A DNA stretch of 64,000 nucleotides from Mycobacterium vicinigordonae (GTDB lineage: Bacteria; Actinomycetota; Actinomycetes; Mycobacteriales; Mycobacteriaceae): NCBI RefSeq assembly GCF_013466425.1, contig NZ_CP059165.1, forward strand, positions 4,340,001 to 4,404,000, in the 5' to 3' direction. The notes below the pieces were generated by a model. The model ran no database searches and was not told the origin of the DNA. It saw nothing but the letters and a program-made list of their open reading frames with translations. This document shows, in pieces, positions 1-8,156 of the stretch. Within the stretch, counting starts at the first letter, position 1. Each line of letters opens with the position of its first letter. A program made the position numbers and the translations under genes.

Positions 1-1
1 G

Positions 2-181
2 CACCGGGCCCTGGCCGATATCCACGAATCCATCCGGGAACTGCAGTACTACCGTCGCACCGCTTTTGTGCCCCAGCCCGGGCCTTCCACCAGCGAAATC
101 GCGATGGCCGTCGCGAGTCTTGAGACCGCAGCCGACGCACCGGCGGGAAACGATTCGGCCGACGAGCACCCGAGCGGTTAA
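2..181 (+). CDS. orn: oligoribonuclease, C-terminal 59 residues (partial)
   Basis: The window opens inside a gene; frame 2 is open to the TAA at 179-181 and encodes 59 residues. The segment [13 protein letters not shown] matches the C-terminal helix of the DEDDh 3'-5' exoribonuclease Orn (E. coli Orn ends with a similar DIRESVAELAYYR), which degrades short RNA oligomers in the cytoplasm. A mycobacterial-type Ala/Ser-rich tail follows. The catalytic part lies outside the window. The identity is supported by context: in M. tuberculosis orn is followed directly by tRNA-His, as here. The longer overlapping ORF starting at 66 in another frame is a shadow. Confidence 0.85.
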   Translation, partial: HRALADIHESIRELQYYRRTAFVPQPGPSTSEIAMAVASLETAADAPAGNDSADEHPSG

Positions 182-224
182 TATCGACGTCGCCGCTTGT
201 TCGTTGGGTCGGCCAGCGGTCGTG

Positions 225-300
225 GTGGGTGTAGTTCAGTTGGTAGAGCGTCAGGTTGTGATCCTGAATGTCGCGGGTTCGAGTCCCGTCACTCACCCCA
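225..300 (+). tRNA. hisT: tRNA-His (GTG)
   Basis: A full cloverleaf is visible. The acceptor arm GTGGGTG (225-231) pairs with CACTCAC (290-296) with one G-T wobble. The D-arm sequence GTTCAGTTGGTAGAGC, the anticodon GTG in the loop TTGTGAT, and the T-arm GGGTTCGAGTCCC are all present. The discriminator is C297 and CCA is encoded at 298-300. G224 supplies the extra 5' G typical of tRNA-His. A strong terminator follows directly. Confidence 0.97.
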
Positions 301-301
301 C

Positions 302-333
302 AGGTCAGAGGGTGTTTAGCCCTCTGACCTTTT
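302..333 (+). terminator. Rho-independent terminator after tRNA-His
   Basis: The perfect 11-bp stem AGGTCAGAGGG / CCCTCTGACCT (302-312 and 320-330) has a 7-nt loop and is followed by a T run. It is placed 1 nt after the tRNA CCA end and is a textbook intrinsic terminator for the tRNA-His transcript. Confidence 0.93.
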
Positions 334-699
334 ATTTTCGGCCGGCCGACAACGCTGACCAGCAAAGAAATTGATCCACCCACCAGCGAGGGCGGGATCA
401 ACGCGGACGTGGCCGGCCTTGCTGACCAATACCTCGGTGCCCACGTTTCCCGTACCTCGGTGCCCACGTTTCCCGCCTTCGCCGCCTCCAACACCGCGAC
501 GTGGTTCGACCTCCACGCCTCGCGCGACCTGTTCGCGAAGGCGCCCACAGGGGCCGAATGGCAGAACTAGCTCGCCGGCCAAACCCGCCTCGCGCTCTCC
601 CCGCGGGACGCCTGCGCGCGGTTACGGAACGCCTTGGAACAGGTCAAAGGGCCACAGCAAACGACGAATAAACGACGAGTCGGAGAAATAGATGCTTAA
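328..699 (+). pseudogene. decayed ORF of unknown function between tRNA-His and the mce regulator
   Basis: Frame 1 (stop-free from 328) carries a coherent, protein-like reading with mycobacterial codon bias in two blocks, around WFDLHASRDLFAKAPTGAEW and then LALSPRDACARLRNALEQVK. They are separated by an in-frame TAG at 568-570, and the frame ends with TAA at 697-699. A 23-bp tandem duplication (430-475) near the 5' part has also altered the frame. No intact start with a ribosome binding site is evident. I do not recognise the family. It may instead be non-coding GC-rich DNA, but the second block reads well only in this frame. Confidence 0.4.
430..475. repeat. 23-bp perfect tandem duplication
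   Basis: Two identical adjacent copies of a 23-bp unit (430-452 and 453-475, beginning TACCTCGGTGCCCAC) lie inside the decayed ORF. The unit length is not a multiple of three, so the duplication shifts the reading frame. Confidence 0.95.
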
Positions 700-738
700 A
701 AGCAATCGGGCCAAAACGCTTGTGGGACAACGTGATAA

Positions 739-1338
739 TTATTCGAAGCCAGCTAAGGTCAACCGCAACGCGTGCTCCATCTCCACGTACATCGGCGGGC
801 TTGGGAAGTCCGTCGCGGTCAACCAGCGGTCGATGACGAACCGGATGGTCGCCAGGCTGGTGTGGACCAGCAGTGCCGGGCGGATGTCGGCCGACGCGTC
901 GACGCCCATTCGGGCAGCGACGTGCTCGACGAACTTGCGGTAATCGTCTTCGCTTACCAGTGCCGTCTTCTTCAGCAGGTGCGGCGCAGTCGCGACGGCC
1001 CGCTGCCAGGTATCTAAATTGACTTCGCTGGCGATCTTGGCGTGTTCGACGAAGAGGTCGATCAACGCTTCGACGGCTGACTGCCCTGCCGGCCGGGCAC
1101 TGTAGGACATAACGATCTCGCTGATGGCATCCCGGACCGGATCGATCAGCAGACCTTCCTTTGTCGGCGCGTGCCGAAAATAGGTGCTGATCGAAATCCC
1201 GGCGGCAGAAGCGATGTCCTCGGTGGTCACTGCGTCGAACCCGCGCTCGGCGAATAGCTCGTGCGCGGTGTGCTGGATCTGTAGCAACAACTGGGCGCGT
1301 CGCCTGTCCCGCAACGACTCGGTATTTGCTGAGGACAT
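739..1338 (-). CDS. TetR/AcrR-family transcriptional regulator (mce-linked)
   Basis: This is a 199-residue DNA-binding regulator. The N-terminal helix-turn-helix is at about residues 28-60 (TTEDIASAAGISISTYFRH), followed by a ligand-binding helical domain without a recognisable ligand motif. The ATG at 1338 is preceded by a GAGGG ribosome binding site. It is divergent from the yrbEA-mce operon with about 300 bp between them. That arrangement and the dyads in the gap suggest that it controls the mce operon and itself, perhaps in response to a lipid or acyl-CoA. The effector is unknown. Confidence 0.88.
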   Translation of the reverse strand: MSSANTESLRDRRRAQLLLQIQHTAHELFAERGFDAVTTEDIASAAGISISTYFRHAPTKEGLLIDPVRDAISEIVMSYSARPAGQSAVEALIDLFVEHAKIASEVNLDTWQRAVATAPHLLKKTALVSEDDYRKFVEHVAARMGVDASADIRPALLVHTSLATIRFVIDRWLTATDFPSPPMYVEMEHALRLTLAGFE

Positions 1339-1358
1339 GCCGTCACCCTCGTGTGTCT

Positions 1359-1439
1359 AATAGTGAACACGACATCGCAATCTCCGCATGCACGGTAGAT
1401 GGGTGACTCTACACTATTGAAAGTGCCTATCAAGTAGGC
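1359..1439. promoter_or_regulatory. divergent TetR/mce promoter region with dyads
   Basis: In the gap between the TetR gene and yrbEA, AATAGTG (1359-1365) is repeated in inverted orientation as CACTATT (1412-1418). Close by is the 15-bp inverted repeat GCCTATCAAGTAGGC (1425-1439, 5-bp arms, 5-bp spacer). They are AT-richer than their surroundings and are the best candidate operators for the neighbouring TetR protein. The rest of the gap (1440-1642) shows no gene that I can support. Confidence 0.45.
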
Positions 1440-1642
1440 TACCGTCATACCCCGAAACTCTATTAACCTGCAGAATTATGGGTACGTTGGCGCCCATGTA
1501 AATGGTGGTTCCGCCAACGGAACCAATCCTTCTGCTCGGCACTGATCGAATTCGATGGTGGGGAGAGTGTCGATGAAAATCGGTTTCGGGTTGTGATTGA
1601 ATACATGCTGCGTTTGCTCGAACGGCCGCCGGTCGCGCTGAT

Positions 1643-2512
1643 ATGACCACGCACCCAGAACCCGATGTGCGCAACGAACGCCCTGACGAGGGCGTCGAGG
1701 CCATCAAGGACTGGGGCTACGGCTACGTCGATCGGCACCCGGTCGCCTCGCTGCGCACCGTCGGCGAGCAGTTCGTTCTCGGGGTGCGCACAGTCGAATG
1801 GTTCTTCAGAGATCTGTTCAGCCGGCGATTTCAATGGCAGGAGTTCGTGCGCCAAGGCGCGTTCATGGCCGGCACTGCCGTATTGCCGACGATCCTGGTG
1901 TCGCTGCCGATCAGCGTGACGCTGTCCATCCAGTTCGCGCTGCTGGCCGGGCAGGTGGGTGCCACGTCGCTGGCCGGCGCGGCCAGCGGGCTCGCGGTCA
2001 TCCGGCAGGGCGCTTCCCTGGTGGCGGCGGTGTTAATGGCGGCTGCCGTCGGCTCAGCCATTACCGCCGACCTGGGTTCCCGAACAATGCGCGAAGAGAC
2101 CGACGCCATGGAGGTGATGGGTGTATCGGTGATCCGCCGTTTGGTGGTACCCCGCTTCGCCGCCGCCATCATGATCGGCGTCGCGCTCACCGGCGTCGTC
2201 TGCTTCGTAGGCTTCTTCGCCAGCTACATGTTCAACGTGTACTTCCAGAACGGCGCACCCGGCAGCTTCGTCGCGACCTTCGCGTCGTTCGCCACCACTG
2301 GTGACATGATCCTGGCGCTGCTCAAGGCGGTCATCTTCGGTGCGATTGTGGCGATCGTGTCGGCGCAGAAAGGACTGTCCACCAAGGGGGGTCCGACGGG
2401 CGTCGCCAATTCGGTGAACGCGGCCGTCGTCGAATCGATCCTGCTGCTGATGATCGTCAACGTCGCCATCAGCCAGCTTTACATCATGCTGTCGCCCAGG
2501 ACAGGGCTGTGA
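1643..2512 (+). CDS. yrbEA: YrbE-family (MlaE-like) permease A of mce operon
   Basis: This 289-residue integral membrane protein is homologous to MlaE, the permease half of Mce lipid ABC-type importers. Several hydrophobic segments lie between about residues 70 and 285. The MlaE-type cytoplasmic motif region MREETDAMEVMGVSVIRRLV is present. It is expected to pair with YrbEB and the MceG (Mkl) ATPase encoded elsewhere, and to move lipid or sterol delivered by MceA-F across the inner membrane. It is the first gene of an 8-gene mce operon. No good ribosome binding site is seen before the ATG, and a stop lies shortly upstream in frame, so this is the only plausible start. Confidence 0.95.
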   Translation: MTTHPEPDVRNERPDEGVEAIKDWGYGYVDRHPVASLRTVGEQFVLGVRTVEWFFRDLFSRRFQWQEFVRQGAFMAGTAVLPTILVSLPISVTLSIQFALLAGQVGATSLAGAASGLAVIRQGASLVAAVLMAAAVGSAITADLGSRTMREETDAMEVMGVSVIRRLVVPRFAAAIMIGVALTGVVCFVGFFASYMFNVYFQNGAPGSFVATFASFATTGDMILALLKAVIFGAIVAIVSAQKGLSTKGGPTGVANSVNAAVVESILLLMIVNVAISQLYIMLSPRTGL

Positions 2513-2513
2513 C

Positions 2514-3377
2514 GTGACCGCTTCTCCCTATCTGCCCTTTGCGCCGGTCAGCGCGCGCCTGCTCCGGCTCTACCGCCGGTCGATCAAGCCGATCGAGCGG
2601 TTGGGACACATGCTGGTCTTCTTCGTTCGGGCACTGGCTGCCATCCCACTTACCCTGCGCCACTACAACGGCGAGTTTCTTCGCCTGCTCTCAAACATCA
2701 CCTGGGGCAATGGCTCGATCGTGGTAGGTGGCGGCACCGCCGGCGTTGCCGTTGTTCTCGGCGTGACCGTTGGCGCCCTGGTCGGCATCGAGGGTTACAA
2801 TTTCCTCGACCTGCTTGGCCTGGGACCGGCGACCGGTTTCATTTCGTCGTTAGTCAACACCAGGGAGTTGGCGCCGCTGATGGCGGCGATGGCGTTCGCG
2901 ATGCAGGGCGGTTGCCGATTCACTGCGCAGCTGGGATCGATGCGGATCGCCGAAGAGATCGATGCCATGGAATCGATTGCGATCCGGCCGATTCCGTACC
3001 TGGTGACCACCCGTCTGATCGCTTCCGTGATCGCGATGATTCCGCTGTACGCGGCGTGTCTGGCCATCGGTTACCTGACCACTCAGGTAGTCGTCCAGAT
3101 AAGCAGCGGCGGATCCACGGGGTCCTACCTGCATTACTTCGCGTTGATGCTGGACGGCAAGGACATCATCTATTCGTTGTTCAAGGCGATCATTTTCGTC
3201 TGGATCGCCTCGACCGTGCAGTGCTACTTCGGCTTCTATGCCAGTGGTGGCCCCGAGGGTGTTGGGGTCGCGGCCGGGCACGGTATGCGGGCCAGCATCA
3301 CCGTAATGATCATGGTCAACATGCTGCTCACCATGGCGTTGTGGGGAGTCGACTCCGGCGCTAGGTTCGGTGGTTAG
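2514..3377 (+). CDS. yrbEB: YrbE-family (MlaE-like) permease B of mce operon
   Basis: This 287-residue membrane permease is the partner of YrbEA. The MlaE signature MRIAEEIDAMESIAIRPI lies at about residues 143-160, between hydrophobic segments. It starts with GTG one base after the yrbEA stop, so the two genes are translationally coupled. Its 3' end overlaps mceA by 8 nt. Confidence 0.95.
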   Translation: MTASPYLPFAPVSARLLRLYRRSIKPIERLGHMLVFFVRALAAIPLTLRHYNGEFLRLLSNITWGNGSIVVGGGTAGVAVVLGVTVGALVGIEGYNFLDLLGLGPATGFISSLVNTRELAPLMAAMAFAMQGGCRFTAQLGSMRIAEEIDAMESIAIRPIPYLVTTRLIASVIAMIPLYAACLAIGYLTTQVVVQISSGGSTGSYLHYFALMLDGKDIIYSLFKAIIFVWIASTVQCYFGFYASGGPEGVGVAAGHGMRASITVMIMVNMLLTMALWGVDSGARFGG

Positions 3378-4941
3378 CTTGAACGCCAACTCATTTGACG
3401 TCGACGGGCGCGGACCGTCAGACCGGCAGCTGTTCGGCTGCGGTCTGGCGGTGGTGGTGGTCGCCTCGCTTGTCACCGCCGGGCTGCTGTTCAAATCAAC
3501 CGGACGCCTCGACAACTACGTCCCGGTTGTGGCCGATCTGGTCAACGTAGGTGACGGCCTGCCGCAGAAATCGGACGTCAAGTACCACGGGGTGCTCGTC
3601 GGCATGGTCGACGACGTGGTGCCCGCCGAACACGGCAGACCCAACTTTGTCCACATCAACTTGAAACCCGGTTACGCCAAGTCGATTCCGGCTGCGGTAA
3701 CCGCACGCGTAGTACCCAGCAACGTGTTCGCCGTATCGTCGGTTCAACTGGTCGGCAATGGACCCGGACCGATCATCCGACCGGGTGCGCATATCCAGGA
3801 GGACAAGAACCTGCCGACGGTGTTGTTCCAAACCACCATCAGCAAGTTGCGTGACCTGCTCGCCGCCACCGGTCGCGGCCGGGAGGACAGGTCGGTGGGC
3901 ATTTTGGCGGCGCTCGGAGCGGCCACCGACCACCGTCGGCCGGCGCTGCTACGCAGCGGCAAGCAGCTGACTCGTGTTATCGACGAACTGAATTCGATCG
4001 TCAGCACCGACGCTGGGCCGTCGACGGTGTCGGCGTTGCTCGACGCGACGCAGGGACTGCAGGCGACCGCGCCCGATCTGCTCGACGCGTTGCACGAGGC
4101 GGTCGGGCCGATGCAGACCTTCGCCGAAACGCGGGGACAACTGACCGGGCTGCTCGGCGACGCGCGATCCACGCTGGGAACCGTGCACGACTCCTTCGAC
4201 CACCATATGGACCAGCTCATCCGAATCTCTTCTGAACTCACACCGGTGGTTGGCGTGCTAGCAATGCGCTCCAACAACTTTCTGCCCGCGGTGGTCAAGC
4301 TGAACAATCTGGCCAGGAAGTTCATGGAAGAGGTCTGGGACCCCCAATTGGGGGTGGGCAACATGAGAGCCCGGCTTTCGTTTAGTCAGACCTTCGCCTA
4401 CTCCCGCGCCGATTGTCCACACTACGGTGAACTGAAGGGACCTAGCTGCTTCACCGCGCCACTGGTGCCGAACAAGCCTGCTCTGCCGGAATCGCTTCTC
4501 CCGCAGAACTATCAGCCACCCAAGAGTCTGGCGCCACCGCCGGGCACGGTGGTGGGCCCGGACGGCAATCTGGTAGTGGTCGGCCCGCCGATGACGATCC
4601 CTAATCCCAGCCTCGAAGACCGCAATCCGCCACTTCCGCCGTTCACGCCCCCGTCACCACCGATCCGGACCGGTGTCAACCCCGACGAACCCGATCCGGC
4701 TCCGCCGGCGCACGGGCCTGTCCCCCCGCCACCCCTGCTGGGACCGCCGGCGCCGGGATCAGTGGCCCCGTCATCCTTCGGTGGCAATGTCGGTCCGGTC
4801 GGCAGCGACTACGAGCGGACCATGTTGGGCGTCATCACCGGTCGACCTGCCACCGCCGCCACCGAACTGTTGTTGGGACCTGTTGCCCGCGGCACCACGG
4901 TGTCGCTGGTTCATCCCCCGGCGAGCGGGGAGGCCAAGTGA
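3370..4941 (+). CDS. mceA: Mce-family protein A
   Basis: This 523-residue protein has an N-terminal membrane anchor (about residues 24-41), an MCE domain (about 45-125) and a long helical region to about 330. The C-terminal 120 residues are very rich in proline. Mce proteins form the periplasmic tunnel or shuttle of a lipid importer. It starts at GTG 3370, overlapping yrbEB by 8 nt, and its stop overlaps the next gene by 4 nt. Which lipid this paralogous Mce system moves cannot be read from sequence. Confidence 0.93.
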   Translation: MVSLNANSFDVDGRGPSDRQLFGCGLAVVVVASLVTAGLLFKSTGRLDNYVPVVADLVNVGDGLPQKSDVKYHGVLVGMVDDVVPAEHGRPNFVHINLKPGYAKSIPAAVTARVVPSNVFAVSSVQLVGNGPGPIIRPGAHIQEDKNLPTVLFQTTISKLRDLLAATGRGREDRSVGILAALGAATDHRRPALLRSGKQLTRVIDELNSIVSTDAGPSTVSALLDATQGLQATAPDLLDALHEAVGPMQTFAETRGQLTGLLGDARSTLGTVHDSFDHHMDQLIRISSELTPVVGVLAMRSNNFLPAVVKLNNLARKFMEEVWDPQLGVGNMRARLSFSQTFAYSRADCPHYGELKGPSCFTAPLVPNKPALPESLLPQNYQPPKSLAPPPGTVVGPDGNLVVVGPPMTIPNPSLEDRNPPLPPFTPPSPPIRTGVNPDEPDPAPPAHGPVPPPPLLGPPAPGSVAPSSFGGNVGPVGSDYERTMLGVITGRPATAATELLLGPVARGTTVSLVHPPASGEAK

Positions 4942-5993
4942 GATTTCGCGGCCCCTTGATCGGCCTGTCCCTATTCATGGTGATCGCCGTGGTATTGACG
5001 TGGCTGGTGTATTCGAGCCTGCGCCGCGACGTCGCGGGCGACACCGAACCGTATTCGGCAATGTTCACCGACGTGTACGGGCTGCGGGAGGGCGATGACG
5101 TCCGGATGGCCGGTGTTCGAGTGGGCCGAGTCGAAAAGGTTGAACTTACAGGCAAACTCGCAAAAGTCTCTTTCGTGGTGCAGCAGGAGCAGCACCTGTT
5201 CGGCAACACCGTGGCGTCGGTGACGTATCAGAATATCGTCGGGCAGCGTTACCTTGGGCTGTCACTTGGAAAAGACGGGAGCCACGCTCAGGTCCCGCCC
5301 GGTAGCACCATCCCCGTCGAGCGGACCGACCCGTCGTTTGACGTCACCGCGCTGCTCAATGGCTACGAGCCGCTGTTTAGCCTGCTCAACCCGCGCGACG
5401 CCGACAATCTGACCAAGGGCGTCCTGGAGTCGCTGCAGGGCGACACCGCCTCGATTACCACGCTGATCTCCCAAACCTCAACTCTCACCGAAACGTTCGC
5501 CGGACGAGATCAGGCACTCGGTGATGTGATCACCAACCTCAATAAGGTGGTCGTCAACCTCGCCGCGCAGAACGACAACCTCGACGGTGTGATTACCCAG
5601 ACCCGAGAGGTGGTCGCTGCCCTCGACCAGCGGCGACCGGAGTTGCAGGCCTCGATGGGTTCGGTGGCACGGATGATGGGCAATCTGGCCAAGGCTGCCC
5701 GTGACGACTACCCGGCGCTGCGTCAGTTCATCGACCGCCAACCCGGAGTCACCCGGCATGTGCTGAATATCGAACCGCAGGTGGCGTTCTTCGGCGACAA
5801 CGTGCCGCTGCTGCTCAAAGGCCTGACGCGGATCTCCAACCAGGGCGCCTACGGCAACGCCTACCTGTGCGACGTCAACATCTTCGGATTCTTCCCCGGT
5901 CTCAACGACGTCGTGCCGATCATCGTCAACGCTGCCACCCCCGGTAACCGGGCCATGCACACACCGAGATGCAGGAATGTCGGCGATGAGTGA
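4938..5993 (+). CDS. mceB: Mce-family protein B
   Basis: This is a 351-residue subunit of the Mce complex. An N-terminal signal-anchor (about residues 7-24) is followed by an MCE domain (about 35-115), then the Mce helical domain. It starts with GTG within the mceA stop (overlap AAGTGAG). A cysteine pair in the C-terminal tail (LCD and PRC near the end) is typical of MceB/C proteins. Confidence 0.93.
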   Translation: MRFRGPLIGLSLFMVIAVVLTWLVYSSLRRDVAGDTEPYSAMFTDVYGLREGDDVRMAGVRVGRVEKVELTGKLAKVSFVVQQEQHLFGNTVASVTYQNIVGQRYLGLSLGKDGSHAQVPPGSTIPVERTDPSFDVTALLNGYEPLFSLLNPRDADNLTKGVLESLQGDTASITTLISQTSTLTETFAGRDQALGDVITNLNKVVVNLAAQNDNLDGVITQTREVVAALDQRRPELQASMGSVARMMGNLAKAARDDYPALRQFIDRQPGVTRHVLNIEPQVAFFGDNVPLLLKGLTRISNQGAYGNAYLCDVNIFGFFPGLNDVVPIIVNAATPGNRAMHTPRCRNVGDE

Positions 5994-7032
5994 TATGACC
6001 AGGTGGCAGCGGATCCGCAGACGTCCGCTGGAGAGTTACAGCAAGACGTGGCTCGGTTCGATCGCGGTGGCGGTGGTCGCCGTGCTGATCGGAACCATGC
6101 TGGCGATCCACACGTTCGGTGCCGGCTATCGGCACTACACCGCCGAATTCCTGCAGGCGGCATCGCTGCGGCCGGGCAACCCCATCACGGTGGCCGGAAT
6201 CCCGGTGGGCGAGGTCACCAGTATGAAACTGGTCGGCGACCACGTCGAAGCCGGCCTGAAAATCAAGAATAGTGTTGCCCTGGGTAAGGATTCGAAAGCC
6301 TCAATCCGGGTGACGACCATCCTCGGCTCGCGCTATCTATCTTTGGCGCCCGACGGCGCGGGGTCGCTGCCCAACAACACATTCGACCTATCGCACACCG
6401 AAGTCCCTTACGATCTGCAAGCTGCATTGCAAGACGCCACAACCACTTTCGAGCAGGTCGACTCCGACCGGTTTGCGCAATCGCTGACGGTGCTCGGCAA
6501 GCAAATGCGGGGTCTGCCCGAAGTGGTGCCGCAGGCCATGGCCAATATTGAGACCTTGTCGTCAATCATCGCGCAGCGCCGCGACCAGCTCGGCCAGTTG
6601 CTCAAGAGCACCGAGCAGGTCAGCAACACGCTGCGCCGCCAGCAGGCCGGCATCGGCAACCTAGTCGACCAGGCCCAGGACCTGCTGGGCCACTTCGTCG
6701 CGCGGCGCGCGGTGTTCCACGCCCTGATGCAATCGATCACCACCCTGGTTGACACGATGAACCAGATCGTGGTCAACGACCGATCCGGGGTGGACACGCT
6801 GCTGAAAGACATGCACGAGTTCACCGATCTGATGGCCAAACACGACGATCTGCTGCGTAACCTGCTACAGGTCACTCCGGTCTTCGCCCGGCAAGCGACC
6901 AACCTCACCGGTGACGCGAACGCGGTCAGCTTCAACGCGCCCAGCGCCTTGCTTATCGACTCGTGGATGTGCGCCATCAGTGGCCGCGCCAAACAGTTCG
7001 GCATGATTCCCTACTTCAAGGACTGCAAGTGA
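5977..7032 (+). CDS. mceC: Mce-family protein C
   Basis: This is a 351-residue Mce subunit. The N-terminal membrane anchor is at about residues 24-45, the MCE domain at about 50-130, and coiled-coil-prone helices follow. Three in-frame ATGs (5977, 5986, 5995) lie at the 5' end. The GCAGGA sequence just before 5977 fits 5986 best as the ribosome binding site, so the protein may be three residues shorter. Its stop overlaps the GTG of mceD. Confidence 0.92.
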   Translation: MSAMSDMTRWQRIRRRPLESYSKTWLGSIAVAVVAVLIGTMLAIHTFGAGYRHYTAEFLQAASLRPGNPITVAGIPVGEVTSMKLVGDHVEAGLKIKNSVALGKDSKASIRVTTILGSRYLSLAPDGAGSLPNNTFDLSHTEVPYDLQAALQDATTTFEQVDSDRFAQSLTVLGKQMRGLPEVVPQAMANIETLSSIIAQRRDQLGQLLKSTEQVSNTLRRQQAGIGNLVDQAQDLLGHFVARRAVFHALMQSITTLVDTMNQIVVNDRSGVDTLLKDMHEFTDLMAKHDDLLRNLLQVTPVFARQATNLTGDANAVSFNAPSALLIDSWMCAISGRAKQFGMIPYFKDCK

Positions 7033-8156
7033 GACGTCTGCGAACCCGGTTTAGCGGCAAGGTGATCGCCGTCGCGGCAGTAGTGGCGTGCGCAGCCGCC
7101 GCGGTCGGCCTCGGCGGGTGGTACCTGAGCTCGCGTTCGCAACCAATGACGGTGACCGCCCAGTTCGACAGTGCCACCGGCTTGTACGAGGGCAATGTTG
7201 TTGCGGTACTTGGTATGCCAGTCGGTAAAGTCGTGAGGATAACCCCTAAGGGAGGTTACGTCGAAGTTCAGTTCACCGTCGATCGAAACGTCAAAGTGCC
7301 GGCCGACGCCCAAGCCGTCACCGTGTCGACCTCTATCCTTACCGACCGGCAGATTGAGCTGACACCGCCTTACCGTGGCGGCCCTGCGCTGCAGAACCAT
7401 GACACCATCGGGCTGACCCGTACCAAGACGCCTGTCGAGTTCAGCCGAGTCCTGGCCGTTCTCAACAAGGTAACCAAATCGCTGGAGGGCGACGGCCACG
7501 GCAACGGTCCCGTTGGCGATGTGATCAACGCCGGTGCCGAAGTGGTCAGCGGCAACGGAGCGAAGATCAAGGCGGCGCTCGACGAATTGTCCAGGGCACT
7601 GCGACTGAGCAGCGACGGCGGCGCCCAAACTCGCCAGCAGATCACCACGATTGTCAAGAATCTCAGCTCGTTGTTCGACGCGGCCGCCAACAACGACACC
7701 AAGCTGCGCGAATTCGCCTCGACCATCCATCAGGTCAGCCAGATACTCGCCGACGAGGACCTCGGCACCGGCACCACCGGCAAGAAACTCGACCAATTGG
7801 TGCAACGTGCGGGCAACCTGCTCGACGCCAACCGCGACATCATCAAACAAGCGCTGCTCGGCGGCAACTCGCTGGCCAAGACGCTGGTCGACGAGCGTCG
7901 CGGTCTGGCCGAAACTTTGGATCTGGCTCCGATGTTGGCCGACAACGCCTATAACATGGTGGACCGGGAAAACGGCGCTGTGCGAGCGCATTTCCTCACT
8001 GACCGAATGATTTTCGACAGCCAGCTGACCAAAGAGGTCTGCAACCTGATGGGTCTTCGTCAACTCGGATGCAGCACCGGCACCATTCAGGATTTCGGGC
8101 CGGACTTTGGATTGACCTACGTGTTGGATGGCCTGGCGGCCATGGGTCAGCGATGA
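7029..8156 (+). CDS. mceD: Mce-family protein D
   Basis: This is a 375-residue Mce subunit. I placed the start at GTG 7029, inside the mceC stop (same AAGTGAG overlap as mceA/B). That gives a protein beginning VRRLRTRFSGKV with a signal-anchor at about residues 9-28. An upstream in-frame ATG at 6963 would add 22 residues antisense to nothing and deep inside mceC. The MCE domain is at about 35-115, and the long helical C-terminus lacks the proline-rich tail seen in some MceD proteins. Confidence 0.92.
   Translation: MRRLRTRFSGKVIAVAAVVACAAAAVGLGGWYLSSRSQPMTVTAQFDSATGLYEGNVVAVLGMPVGKVVRITPKGGYVEVQFTVDRNVKVPADAQAVTVSTSILTDRQIELTPPYRGGPALQNHDTIGLTRTKTPVEFSRVLAVLNKVTKSLEGDGHGNGPVGDVINAGAEVVSGNGAKIKAALDELSRALRLSSDGGAQTRQQITTIVKNLSSLFDAAANNDTKLREFASTIHQVSQILADEDLGTGTTGKKLDQLVQRAGNLLDANRDIIKQALLGGNSLAKTLVDERRGLAETLDLAPMLADNAYNMVDRENGAVRAHFLTDRMIFDSQLTKEVCNLMGLRQLGCSTGTIQDFGPDFGLTYVLDGLAAMGQR

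Noticed and set aside
1573..1596. Possible leader peptide MKIGFGL upstream of yrbEA
   Set aside because: A GGGGAGAG sequence precedes it, but a 7-codon ORF without attenuator structure or conservation data cannot be supported.
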